NCBI GenBank assembly: GCA_963764565.1
Contig: CAVXTD010000046.1
Span: forward strand, 46,533-110,532
Origin: DATBLE01 sp963764565
Lineage (GTDB): Bacteria; Actinomycetota; Thermoleophilia; Gaiellales; Gaiellaceae
Direction: 5' to 3'
DNA length: 64,000 bases
Shown: positions 1 to 9,254 of the stretch, piece after piece
Numbering within the stretch: position 1 is the first letter of the stretch
Layout of the letters: each line of letters begins with the position of its first letter
Program-made: the position numbers and the translations under genes
The notes under the pieces: generated by a model
Seen by the model: only the letters and a program-made list of their open reading frames with translations
The model's database searches: none
Told to the model about the DNA's origin: nothing

Positions 1-1104
1 GCGATTCCGACCTGCCGCAGGATCGACCGCTACCTCCGGGAGCGCCGGCCGGATGCCATTCTCGCCACCCCCGTGATCGAGTTCGCCAGCGGCCAGGTCG
101 AGTACCTGAAGAGCGCGCGGAAGGCCGGGGTCCCGTCCGCGGTCTGCGTCGCGAGCTGGGACAATCTCACGGGCAAGGGTCTGCTCCGGGTCGTCCCGGA
201 TCGGGTGTTCGTCTGGAACGAGCTTCAGGCCGTCGAGGCGGTCGAGATGCACGGCGTCCCACGTGAGCGTGTCGTCGCGACCGGGGCGCCGAAGTTCGAC
301 GAATGGTTCGAGCGGAGCCCGCGAGCAGGCCCCGGTGACTTCGCCGCCGCGGCAGGGGTCTCGCCCAGCCACCCGTACGTCCTGTACGTCTGCTCGTCGC
401 CGTTCATCGCGCCGGACGAGGTCGGCTTCGTCCGCCGCTGGCTCGGCCGGCTGCGAGCCGACGACCGCGAGGCTCTGCGCCTGCTCGGCGTCATCGTCCG
501 GCCGCATCCGCAGAACGCGACCCAGTGGCAGGGAGTCGATCTGGCCGAGTTCGGCAACGTCTCGATCTGGCCGCCCGGCGGGGCGCAGCCCGACGCGGGC
601 GAGGCGCGCGCCGGCTTCTTCGACTCTCTCGCTCACAGCGCAGCCGTCGTCGGCATCAACACGAGCGCGCTGCTCGAGGCTGCGATCGCCGGCCGGAGTG
701 TCCTGGCCCCGCTCGCACCCGAGTTCGCGGACACCCAGCGCGGCACGCTGCATTTCCGCTACCTCCTGTACGAGAACGGCGGCTTCGTCCACCTGGGGGA
801 GACGCTCGACGAGCACTTCGACCAGCTCGCGGGGGTCATCGACCGGGGCGACGATCACGCAGAGCAGACCCGCCGGTTCGTCGCCTCGTTCGTCCGCCCG
901 CACGGACTCGACCGGCCTGCGACGCCGATCCTTGCCGGGGAGATCGAGTCGTTGGCGCGCTTGACGATTCCCCCCGAGCGGCCGACCGTCTCCTCCTGCG
1001 CGCTCCGCGCCGTTCTGGCGCCCGTCGCCTTGGCGGCGGCCGTGATCGGCGGGATCGCGGAGCGTGTCCGGCGCGGCGCGCCCGCCGTCCCGGAGATCAG
1101 CTAA
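1..1104 (+). CDS. GT-B-type surface-glycan transferase-like protein, 5' truncated (family copy 1)
   Basis: The reading frame is open at base 1, so the N-terminal part lies outside the window; the first in-frame start-like codon is at 73 but residues before it still align with the family. Motifs in order: ASWDNLTGKG, VFVWNE, TGAPKFDEWF, a YVCSSPFIAP strand, RPHP, then GINTSALLEA and a C-terminal RPHGLDRPATP block. This set recurs in eight other genes here and resembles GT-B-fold enzymes that use a nucleotide-sugar or CDP-polyol donor; the exact activity is unknown. It ends with a hydrophobic/basic tail that could sit at the membrane. The convergent sulfotransferase ends 32 nt downstream. Confidence 0.8.
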   Translation, partial: AIPTCRRIDRYLRERRPDAILATPVIEFASGQVEYLKSARKAGVPSAVCVASWDNLTGKGLLRVVPDRVFVWNELQAVEAVEMHGVPRERVVATGAPKFDEWFERSPRAGPGDFAAAAGVSPSHPYVLYVCSSPFIAPDEVGFVRRWLGRLRADDREALRLLGVIVRPHPQNATQWQGVDLAEFGNVSIWPPGGAQPDAGEARAGFFDSLAHSAAVVGINTSALLEAAIAGRSVLAPLAPEFADTQRGTLHFRYLLYENGGFVHLGETLDEHFDQLAGVIDRGDDHAEQTRRFVASFVRPHGLDRPATPILAGEIESLARLTIPPERPTVSSCALRAVLAPVALAAAVIGGIAERVRRGAPAVPEIS

Positions 1105-1135
1105 GAGGCTGCGCCGGTCGGCGCGCGGCTCTCCT

Positions 1136-2074
1136 CTACACCATCCACCCGTGAGACGCGAGATCGAGTCCGGCGAGCTCGGCCGTCGCGCGGTTGCTCT
1201 CGACGAACAGGCTGCCGACGGCCTCGCCGACCGTCTTGACGAGCCGAGCCTCGAGGCGGGCGTCGAGCACCGTCGGCAGCCTCGTCCGCTCGATCCGTCG
1301 CGCCAGACGCTGGAGCCGCTTCGACTCGATGAAGGGATCGGGCGCGATCTCCGTGCGCACGCCCCCGAGGTGGTTGACCCGGCGACGCAACTCGATCGCC
1401 GACGCCGACGGCGACGGGTTCGACTTCGTGGCAAACGGAAGCGAGGCGAGCACTTCGTCATCGAGCGTTCCTCCTGCAAACCGGGCGATCGCGGCGACGA
1501 ACACCGCCGGATCCTCGATGAACTGCTCGTAGGTCAGGATCAGGACCCGTTCGGGACCGAAGAGCTTTCGGTAGCGCGAGAGCAGGTGGTCGTATTGGAA
1601 GAAGCGAAGATCGAACAGCGGCGCCCGCATGCTCGGCGTGAACGGGGGAGCGAGGAACGATCGCAGCGAGCACGATCCGCCTTCGCGAACGTACTGCTTG
1701 TAGGCGGAGAGGATGATCGAGCGCTGCTCGCGAACGACGGCGAGCACCCTGCCCTCGGGAAAGACGGCAAGGAGCCGGTCCGCGATCTCCTTGCTGTCGT
1801 AGCCGCCGGAGAAGGGATGCCCGGAAAGCCGCTCGAAAGAGAGGACGGGAATGCGTCCCTCGGCCGCGACCGGCTCGATCAGCTCGTCGAACCTTGCACG
1901 GAAGCTCGCGGCGTCGAACGTGAGTGACGGTTGTGCAACGAGCCGCCGGACCGGATGCTTGCCGGGATCCTTGCCCAGCGAGCCGAACCCGGTGCGAGGA
2001 TCGACGAAGAAGTGCCTTCGCAGCCACCCGCTGCCGGTCTTGTGGTAGCCAATGTGCAGCAGGATCGAATCCAT
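1136..2074 (-). CDS. PAPS-dependent sulfotransferase-like protein
   Basis: 312 residues. The N-terminus has a sulfotransferase P-loop (HIGYHKTGSGWLRRHFF, about residues 7-23) that binds the 5'-phosphosulfate of PAPS, and near residue 110 a VVREQRSIILSAYKQY segment matching the 3'-phosphate-binding loop and following helix. It is the last gene of a minus-strand operon; its ATG overlaps the stop of the preceding GT-B gene by one base (TGATG), so it is probably translationally coupled and acts on the glycan made by those enzymes. Acceptor unknown. Family assignment is firm from the P-loop; substrate is inference. Confidence 0.75.
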   Translation of the reverse strand: MDSILLHIGYHKTGSGWLRRHFFVDPRTGFGSLGKDPGKHPVRRLVAQPSLTFDAASFRARFDELIEPVAAEGRIPVLSFERLSGHPFSGGYDSKEIADRLLAVFPEGRVLAVVREQRSIILSAYKQYVREGGSCSLRSFLAPPFTPSMRAPLFDLRFFQYDHLLSRYRKLFGPERVLILTYEQFIEDPAVFVAAIARFAGGTLDDEVLASLPFATKSNPSPSASAIELRRRVNHLGGVRTEIAPDPFIESKRLQRLARRIERTRLPTVLDARLEARLVKTVGEAVGSLFVESNRATAELAGLDLASHGWMV

Positions 2075-3459
2075 CAGCGCGGCGGACGGAGATCGCCAAG
2101 CTGCTCGAGCCCCTCGACGAGCAGCTCCGTGGCCGGACGGTCGACACCACCCGGGCGAACGAACCGGAGCAGGAACCGCTCGATGCCGGATGCGTAGCGC
2201 TCCGGCTCGGCGAGCGTGGCAGCGAGCTGCGCGAGGTGCTCGTCGAGCGTCGCCGCCGTTTGCAGCGCCTCACCTGCGGCCCGGCGCAGATTGCGGAAGT
2301 GGAGCGTCGCCTGCTGGGTCTCGCGGAACTCCGAACTCGCGATCGTCAGCACCGGCCGCCGCCGGATGAATGCCTCCACCATCGCCGTCGTGTTGATCCC
2401 GACGACTGCGTCGGAGAACTGGAGCGAGTGAAAGTACAGGGCCTCGTCCTGCTCGTTCATCGGCAGCTCAGGCCTCACTTGCGGCGCGACTACGGTTCGC
2501 GAGTCGATCGGGCCGGCCGCCGCCCAGGGTTCGACGCTGTAGGGGTGGGGGCGCACGAGCACCCCGAGCTGGGCGAGCTGCTCGTCTCCGTTCGAGCGGA
2601 GCGCCCCGATCCAGCGCCGTACGAACGGCAGCTCGAGCTCCGGCGGAGCGATGTTCGGCGACGAGCCGACATAGAGGACGTACCGGTCGACAGCGAGGCC
2701 GACCCGCTCGAGGAACTCCGTGCGTGAGCAGGTGGGTCGGCGCTCGAACCAGGTGTCGAACAGCTGCGCCCCCGTTACGACTACCCGGCCGCGAGGGACG
2801 AAATGGAGCGTTGTCGCGTCATCTCGCTGGAGTTCGTTCCAGACGAAGAGGCGGTCGGGAACGGCTTTCACCATCCCCTTCGTCGTCAGGTGGTCCCACG
2901 TTGCCACGCCGGCGCCGACCGGGATGCCGAGCCGGCGCGCAGCTTTCACGGTGTCGGTCTGTCGCCTGTTCTTCGAGCTGCGCCCGAGGAGCGGGGTGAC
3001 GAAGACGACGTCCGGCCCAAGGCGGTCGATCGACTGCTCGATGCGCTTGTCGCTCGGGACGGCCCGCTCGATCGCCAGCAGCACTCTGAGTCCCGCGCGC
3101 GCGAACGGCAATCCGTACGGCGCGCGCGACAGGAGCCGGAGCACTGGACCGCGCAGGTACTTCTCGAGCCGCCTCCGAAGGTATGGCGATCCGGCGAAAT
3201 GCCGGTCGAGGTAGCGAAGGTAGTCGATCGCCACCCGCAGGGCGGCGATCTGGCCCTCGAGTCGGCGCCGGGCCTGGGGCAGCGGAGGAACCAGCTCGAT
3301 TCCGACCCGAGCCTCGACGACGTTCGCCGAGGCATCGCGGCGCTTGTTGGGATCGTCGTACGAGAGGAGGACGTGATGCCCGCGCTCGGCGAGGAGGCTG
3401 ATCGTCGATCCGTACATCCGGAGATACCCCGCATACGGCATCTGGAAGAGGATTCGCAT
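2074..3459 (-). CDS. GT-B-type surface-glycan transferase-like protein (family copy 2)
   Basis: 461 residues from ATG at 3459. An in-frame extension to 4629 exists but only reads the next gene out of frame. It starts MRILFQMPYAG as its neighbours do, with variant signature ATWDHLTTKG near residue 189, LFVWNE, TGAQLFDTWF, RPHP and GINTTAMVEA, ending RPGGVDRPATELL. The family order (N-terminal Rossmann-like half, linker, C-terminal donor-binding half) suggests a GT-B fold. The ATG overlaps the stop of copy 3 by one base. Donor and acceptor unknown; divergence from its neighbours suggests a different linkage rather than a redundant copy. Confidence 0.8.
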   Translation of the reverse strand: MRILFQMPYAGYLRMYGSTISLLAERGHHVLLSYDDPNKRRDASANVVEARVGIELVPPLPQARRRLEGQIAALRVAIDYLRYLDRHFAGSPYLRRRLEKYLRGPVLRLLSRAPYGLPFARAGLRVLLAIERAVPSDKRIEQSIDRLGPDVVFVTPLLGRSSKNRRQTDTVKAARRLGIPVGAGVATWDHLTTKGMVKAVPDRLFVWNELQRDDATTLHFVPRGRVVVTGAQLFDTWFERRPTCSRTEFLERVGLAVDRYVLYVGSSPNIAPPELELPFVRRWIGALRSNGDEQLAQLGVLVRPHPYSVEPWAAAGPIDSRTVVAPQVRPELPMNEQDEALYFHSLQFSDAVVGINTTAMVEAFIRRRPVLTIASSEFRETQQATLHFRNLRRAAGEALQTAATLDEHLAQLAATLAEPERYASGIERFLLRFVRPGGVDRPATELLVEGLEQLGDLRPPR

Positions 3460-4922
3460 CAGCCGACGACCGCGCCTGCGTAGCGGGCAGCGCGGGTGGC
3501 AAGCGGCGCCAGCAGGGGTCGCAACGGCAGTAGCGGCGCTGGTGTCCGGCGTGGTCGCGGGGCCTGCGAAGCTGCGAGGCGCTCGACTTCGTCGACGAAA
3601 CGCGGAGTCGCCGGCACATCGAGCCCGTGCGGTCGGACGAACGTTGCGACGAAGCGCCTGGCGCGGGCGTCGGCTCCGTCTTCGCCGGCGAGGGCCTCGG
3701 CGACTTGCTCGGCGTGCTCGGGGAGCGACCGGGCCACGCGCAGCAGCCCTCCGCCGACCTCGATCAGGTACCGGAAGTGGATCGTGCCGCCCTGGACGCG
3801 CTCGTACTCCGGATCGAGGACGGTGAGCACGGAGCGGCCGACGATTGCCGCCTCGATCATCGCGCTCGTGTTCAGCCCGACGACGGCTGCACTGTGGTAG
3901 ATCGAGTCGTAGTAGTCGGCTTTCGAGTCCGCGTCCGTTGGCGCATGCCCGCCGGGCGGGTGGACGACCACCCCCGGGAGGTCCGAGACGTCGACGCCGT
4001 CCCAGTCGTGTCCGCGTTTCGGATGCGGACGCACGAGCACGCCGGCTTCTGCCGGTGCCCCACCCGATCCGCGCAGCGCGGCCACCCACCGGCGCACGAA
4101 GCCAACCTCGGACTGCCCCGTCCACGGTACTGAGCACGCATAGAGCAGGTATGGCCGGCCAGGGTCGAGCCCGATCCTTCGGCAGAACTCCGCTCGCGGC
4201 CGAGGCGTCCAATCGAACCATTCGTCGAAGCACTGAGCGCCTGTCACGACGACGCGCTCCTGTGCGATCCCGTGCAACGCCGTCGCCTCTTCGCGCTGGA
4301 TCTCGTTCCAGACGAACACTCGATCGGGCACGGGCCGGATCAACGACTTGCTGGAGAGATTGTCCCAGCTCTTCACGCAGACCCCCGTTCTGAGCCCGAG
4401 CGCCTGCGCGGCCCGGAGGAAATCCGGTTGGATCTGGCGCAATCCGACGTATGGGGTGAACAGGATCACGTCGGGGCGCTGATCGCGGAGGTACCGCTCG
4501 ATCTCGTTGTTCGTCGTCAACGCGCGTTGTGCCAGCTCTAAGGCCCCCGCGATCGCGCCGCGGCCGAGCGCATTGCGGGCCAGCGGCGATCGACCAAGCG
4601 CGGCAGCCGGCCGCGGCGCGCGCTCCCACGCCCGGGCACGGTACGTGTCGTTGAACCGGGGCCCGAGGAATTGGAAGAGATCGAGCGACGAACGTATGTC
4701 CGCCGCGAGTGCCAGCCAGCGATCGGGGCCCGGTTGAACGGCTGCTTCGATCGAGACGTTCGGTAGTGCGGCGAGCTCGTCGAGCAGGCTGGCGCGCCAG
4801 ATCGCGTCACGCTCCTCGTGGAAGGCGACGGCGACCTCGTGCCCGCGCATGGCAAGCAGCTGGATCACCGACTGAAAGCTCGTCAGCGAGAGTTGGGTCT
4901 CGGCGGAGAACAGGACGCGCAT
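3459..4922 (-). CDS. GT-B-type surface-glycan transferase-like protein (family copy 3)
   Basis: 487 residues, one of the cleanest full-length members. Landmarks: MRVLFSAETQ start, KSWDNLSSKS near residue 187, VFVWNE near 203, TGAQCFDEWF, RPHP near 297, GLNTSAMIEAAI near 350, and RPHGLDVPATP near 432, followed by a Pro/Arg/Ala-rich hydrophobic tail that may be membrane-associated. A GAGG ribosome-binding site precedes the ATG by about 7 nt. It follows the broken copy 4 by 9 nt and couples to copy 2, so three related enzymes are made together, consistent with sequential additions to one repeat unit (inference). Confidence 0.82.
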   Translation of the reverse strand: MRVLFSAETQLSLTSFQSVIQLLAMRGHEVAVAFHEERDAIWRASLLDELAALPNVSIEAAVQPGPDRWLALAADIRSSLDLFQFLGPRFNDTYRARAWERAPRPAAALGRSPLARNALGRGAIAGALELAQRALTTNNEIERYLRDQRPDVILFTPYVGLRQIQPDFLRAAQALGLRTGVCVKSWDNLSSKSLIRPVPDRVFVWNEIQREEATALHGIAQERVVVTGAQCFDEWFDWTPRPRAEFCRRIGLDPGRPYLLYACSVPWTGQSEVGFVRRWVAALRGSGGAPAEAGVLVRPHPKRGHDWDGVDVSDLPGVVVHPPGGHAPTDADSKADYYDSIYHSAAVVGLNTSAMIEAAIVGRSVLTVLDPEYERVQGGTIHFRYLIEVGGGLLRVARSLPEHAEQVAEALAGEDGADARARRFVATFVRPHGLDVPATPRFVDEVERLAASQAPRPRRTPAPLLPLRPLLAPLATRAARYAGAVVG

Positions 4923-4931
4923 CGGTCACCC

Positions 4932-6505
4932 TCAGTCGTCGTCGGCCAACGGCGAATCGTGCGCTTCGGCTCGGGCACGCGATCCGTGGCGGCGGAGCGC
5001 CCCCACGAGCTTGCCCCCCTCGAGCGCGACCTTCGATCGTACCCGGCGCACCTGAAAGGGCACCTGAATCAGCCAAAGGAGGGGTCGAAGGAGCCGGAGC
5101 CACCCCGGCTCCGGCACCCGGTCGTACGCGCCATGCCGGACGAGCTCCTCGACGGCATCGACGAAGACTGGGGTCGAGGGGATCTGCACTCCCTGGGGCC
5201 GCACGAAGAGCTCGGTGAATCGCCGGGCAGCCTCCTCGCCCTCCGTGTCACGGCCGGCCAGCACATCGCCGAGTCGGCCGACGTGCTCGTCGAGGGTCTC
5301 CGAGACCTGCACCAGACCGCCGCCGATCTCGCTGAGGTACCGGAAGTGAAGGACGCCTCCCTGCGAGGCTGCGAACTCCGGCACCAGGATCGTGTGCACG
5401 GCCCGACCGATGATCCCCGCCTCGATCATCGCGGTTGTGTTCACGCCGACGGCGACCGCGCTGTGGTAGATCGAGTCGAAGTAGTCCGCACGCGTGTCCT
5501 GCTCGACGGGCATCACGACCGTCGTCGGCCAGAGGGCGACGCTGTGGAAAGAGGCTGAAGTCGATCTCCCGCCACTCGTCGTTTCGCAGCGGGTGTGGAC
5601 GGATGAGAACGCTCGCCTCACGCAGCCCCGGCTCCTCGCTCCTGCGAACCGCCTGCAGCCACCCCAGGCAGAACTCCGCCTCCGTCATCGTCGACGGGAA
5701 TAGGGCGCCGCCGAGGTACACGATGTACGGCGTGCGTGGATCGAGGCCGACCCGCGCGCAGAACTCCTCCCGCGGCCGGGGAGGCCAGCCGAACCAATGG
5801 TCGAAGCATTGCGCCCCGGTCGTCACCACCCGGTCCTCGGGGACGCCGTGGATCGTCACCGCCTCGCGCCTCTGCGCGTCGTTCCACACGGTCACGAGAT
5901 CGGGAACGACGCGGAGGAGCTGCTTGCTCGAGAGGTTGTCCCAGCTCGCGACGCAGACGCCGGTTGGATGCCGGTCGCGGCCGCGCTGCGCGCGTAGTGC
6001 GCGTCGGTTGAGCTCGGCATCAGGTGCGGCGTGACGAGAACGACGTTCGGGTCGTGCTCGCGGACGAGCTGCTGAACTCGCCGGCTGAATGGGATCGCCC
6101 GATCGCAGAGGTCGAGGATGCGCGCCCAGAGCGCAAGGCGGGCCGGGATCGCATCCCCGGCAGCCGCATGACGAGCTGGAACGGCCGCGGCGCCCGCCCC
6201 CGAGCCCGCCTGAGCAGGTAGGGGACGCGATCGGCGCCGAGCTGGAGGAAGTAGACGTAGTCGAGCGCCCCGCGTACGGGCCGCGCGACCCGGAACCAGG
6301 GATCGCGGCGCCACGCGAGCGTGTGGCTCCAACGGAAGTTCGGGTGCCGCTCCATCCGGCGCAGCCACGCGGCGTCGAGCGGCTTCGGCGCGGCCTGCTC
6401 CCGCTCGAAGACCAGGTGCACCGTGTGACCGCGCTCGAGCATCTCCCGGATCACCGAGTCGAAGAACCGCAGGTAGCGGCCGAGGTACTCCATGAAGAAG
6501 AGCAC
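4932..6505 (-). pseudogene. GT-B-type transferase-like protein, frameshifted (family copy 4)
   Basis: The family sequence is complete but spread over three frames. It starts at a GTG (6505) reading VLFFMEYLGRYLRFF; continues after a break at about 6155-6158 with PNVVLVTPHLMPSSTD; breaks again at about 5966 before GVCVASWDNLSSK and VTVWNDAQRREAV; and a third break near 5545 leads to DYFDSIYHSAVAVGVNTT. Each break is repaired by one base: one more C at the CCCC of 6155-6158 and one more G at the GG of 5966-5967 restore frame. Single-base homopolymer errors are therefore more likely than decay. If real, the gene is dead. It sits in operon between the exporter ATPase-like gene and copy 3. Confidence 0.7.
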
Positions 6506-6562
6506 GCTGCAGCGTCAGTGCGGCGCTCCGGCGACGGGACGGTCGGCGCAGTCGACCTGGAC

Positions 6563-8139
6563 TCAGATCTCGATGCGATGGACATCCCACTCGACGTCTT
6601 GCCAATTCGCACGCACGTCATCGTCGGCGTCGGCCGACACGCCGAATTCAGGGCCGGGCTGGCGTCGTAGGTCTGAACGAAGACCTTGAACGACAGCAGC
6701 TCCGCTCGGCGCGGCGGCGGCACCTGTGCATTCTCGAGCGACTGCTCGGCTTCCCGGGATGGGCCTTCCGTCTCCTCGGACTCTTCGCGACCGTCTCCGC
6801 CCTTCTCGCCCTCGTCAGACGGCTCGTCAGACTTCGGTGCCAGAGCGGGCATCTCGATCAGGCGAGCCTCCTCCGCACTCCCTGCGGCCGGGATCTCGGC
6901 GGCGAGCTTCGTGACGAGATCCGCCTTCCTGTCCCTCGACGCGATCTTGACGCCGCGCTCCGCCGCGAGCGCCTTCAACTCCTCGACCTTCATCTGCGAG
7001 AGTTCGGTCGGAGCCTCATTCCCCACACGCTCTCTGACCGATGCGCCGACGAGCGTCGCGGTGTACTCCCCCTCGTCGAGCAGTCCCGCGGGTACTGTAA
7101 TGGCGAGGCGATAGACGCCGATCTGGCCCTCGAACACCTCCGGGTACTCGCCTTCTGTCTCCCTCCCCTCTTCGTCGGTGAAGCGCAGGAGGAGGAGGGC
7201 CCACTTGAGCTTGAACACGTCAAGCTCGATCCCGATCGTTCCACCTTCGGGGCCGATGGTCACCCCGCCGTCGTTGCTCGCCAGCACCGCCCGCACCGGC
7301 ATCTGGAACATTTGTTCTTTCTCCGGCTCGCGGCAAGGCGTCGCTCCGCGATCACCTTGGCGACCGCCCCAAGGCGGCCCTGGAAGACTGGGGCTCCTTC
7401 TCGAAGAGGATCGCGTCCGGGCAGAACCGCGCAACAGTAGGCGGCGACTTCCCGCTCTGGAGGATCGCGCAACCTTCGTCACTGACGCTGCTCGAGCAAG
7501 TCGTTACAACGCTCCTCCATCGCAGCGTCGGTGCCCGCGAAGCGCTCAGAACGACGTAGACGGAGGCGTCGAGGTGCATCACGGCGGACAGGGACAATCG
7601 CTTGGTCCAGGCCTCCTTGTGTACTCGACGCTCTCGGCCGGGAAGCCGAGATCTTCCACCTCGTCCAGATGTGCGAAGTCGACGATCTCGTCCCACCGGT
7701 TTCGGGAACCGGGGGCCAGTGGAGGACGCCGGAGATGACCGCAGCGACACCTGCCGAACGTCCGGAGAAATTGAGTTCGGAGAACCGCAGGAGCGGTGCG
7801 ACCTGGCCGCGAACCATGATTCCGCCCGTGCTCGGCGGGTAAAACCCGGAGAAGGAGGACAGCAGCGTCTTCGTCGCGGCCTGTCGTCGCCGACCAGGCC
7901 AAGGCCCTGCGCCTGACCAAGCTCGAAGCTGACCTCTTCGAGCGCGCCTTTACGCGCTCGTGCGTCTTCCTCCTCGTCTTCTTCGTCGTCCTCCGTCGCC
8001 GTAGTCCCGGTCGGCGGTCGCGCTCCACTGGACGCCGGGCAACAAGCGCGCCAGCCAGCGCGGCGGCTGCGCCGGCGGCTTCGGCTCGGCCTTCGAGACG
8101 CCCTCGACGGCGATCAGAAGGTCTCGGCCAGTTCGACAT
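6563..8139 (-). pseudogene. Wzt-like polysaccharide ABC-transporter ATPase homologue with degenerate ATPase motifs; frameshifted
   Basis: Read across frames from ATG 8139: IAVEGVSKAEPKPP, a very acidic linker (EDDEEDEEED), GALEEVSFELGQ, then GLVGDDRAATKTLL where Wzt has its Walker A (GxxGAGKSTLL), FSGFYPPSTGGIMVRGQVAPLL, WDEIVDFAHLDEVEDL, VEYTKEAWTKRLSLS in place of the YSSGM signature, ASVYVVLSAFAGTD in place of Walker B and D-loop, and GCAILQSGKSPPTVARF in place of the H-loop. A Wzt-type C-terminal carbohydrate-binding domain follows (GTIGIELDVFKL ... GVYRLAITVPAGLLDEGEYTATLVG, about 7320-7030), then a HeH/Rho-N-like motif and an acidic tail. Wzt normally powers ABC export of glycans; here the catalytic residues are substituted, which the indels alone do not explain. 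The stop at 6563 is a best guess. Confidence 0.6.
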
Positions 8140-9139
8140 GGCGCGCGTGGGAGCCGGGCACGGCGCATCTATGTCCGCTCGATCGGCCTCTCCGCTCGAA
8201 GCGGTTGAACATCCACAGGCTGAGGTCGCCGAGGAACGCGAGGCCGACCGAAGCACGGATGTATGACTCGGTCACAGAGGCGGCGCCGTCTGCAGGAAGC
8301 CGTACTTGACCATCTCGACGGGTGCGGTAAGCGGATTGATCTCCGCGATCGGCTGGTACTTCTCCGGCAGCGAGCTGATCGGGTAGGCAATCGGCGTCAT
8401 GTAGTACCAGAACGCGGTCACGTAGTTGAACAAGAAGCGGACGTCGCGCACACCTGCGTCAGCGGTGCCATGATAGCGCAAACGGAGGCCCCAGGCGGCG
8501 AGGAGGACGATGCCGAGACAGGCGATCCCCACCGCCGTCGACGGGACGATGTACAGCTTCCCCCGCGTGGCGAGGAAGTAGAAGATCGCGCCGATCGCCA
8601 CGGACGTATAGAGGGAGAAGTCGATGGCTCCGGAAGGAGCAGCCCCAGCGATCCGCGGTAACCAGGGAGCGTGCGCGTTCTTGACGAACTGGTTGCTCAT
8701 CCGGATGCGCGCGCAGGCCCCATCTGCTCATGCTCTCGAAGAGCACCCAGCCGCACGAGCCGAAGGTGAAGAAGATGATGTACGGGCGGTCTCCGGACGA
8801 GACGCTAAGGAAGCCGCCGAAGAAGAACGCCTTCGTGAGCATGTCGACGACCGGGCCGTAGCGGGAGCCAGATCCAGCCGAGCCAGGTGTTCTTGAAGCG
8901 GCGCATGATGTAGCGCTTCCCGTAGTACGGGATCAGGCGTCGATGGCGCCAGACGTCGTGCAGCCGTGCGCGAATCCCGTGCTTCCACGGCTCGATGACC
9001 CGGATTGGCGCAGCCGGCGGCTGCGCTGCAGGCGCCGCGGTGCGAGGATCTCGTCGCGACAGCGCTCAGTGATCCGGCTGACGAAATAGGTCCTGATCGA
9101 CACGGTCTCTTCGTCAATCGCCGGCGGCCCACTCTGCAA
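8114..9139 (-). pseudogene. Wzm-like ABC-2 polysaccharide export permease, frameshifted
   Basis: The C-terminal half is intact in one frame (8272-8700): IDFSLYTSVAIGAIFYFLAT and LAAWGLRLRYHG, then RDVRFLFNYVTAFWYYMTP, the hallmark of ABC-2 polysaccharide exporters, and PLTAPVEMVKYGFL. It continues in another frame (TESYIRASVGLAFLGDLSLW). The N-terminal half reads VIEPWKHGIRARLHDVWRHR, LIPYYGKRYIMRRFKNTWLG, LTKAFFFGGFLSV across further breaks near 8850, 8710 and 9030. About six membrane segments can be counted. Its end overlaps the start of the Wzt-like gene. It is the first gene of the minus operon and probably exports the glycan made downstream. The exact ends are uncertain. Confidence 0.65.
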
Positions 9140-9206
9140 GCCGTGTCCGAGGACTCAGTCACCGACCCAGTCTAGCCGGAGACCCGACCGGCTCTCCCTC
9201 TAGCGC

Positions 9207-9212
9207 TAGGCT
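9207..9212 (+). promoter_or_regulatory. TAGGCT -10-like element
   Basis: TAGGCT lies 6 nt before the ATG at 9219, the spacing of actinobacterial leaderless promoters (TANNNT about 7 nt before the transcription start, which is the start codon). Confidence 0.5.
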
Positions 9213-9218
9213 GAGCCG

Positions 9219-9254
9219 ATGCGCGAAAACAGGCGTTCCGGTCGGCCTGGATGA
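9219..9254 (+). CDS. 11-residue leader ORF coupled to the next gene
   Basis: An ATG 6 nt after a TAGGCT element opens an ORF of 11 codons (MRENRRSGRPG) whose TGA overlaps the ATG of the following GT-B gene (ATGA at 9251-9254). If transcription is leaderless, ribosomes would load here and couple into the gene. It could instead be the true N-terminus of that gene with a lost base, since indels are frequent nearby. Very short; supported only by the promoter position and the overlap. Confidence 0.3.
   Translation: MRENRRSGRPG

Noticed and set aside
2074..4629. An 851-codon open frame on the minus strand
   Set aside because: Its first 390 codons are the neighbouring GT-B gene read out of frame (Arg/Ala-rich, no motifs); the real gene starts at ATG 3459 where family homology begins.
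4932..6505. Phase variation by homopolymer slippage in the transferase genes
   Set aside because: The runs involved are only 2-5 bases and the breaks are scattered within genes, unlike phase-variable tracts; sequencing error is simpler.
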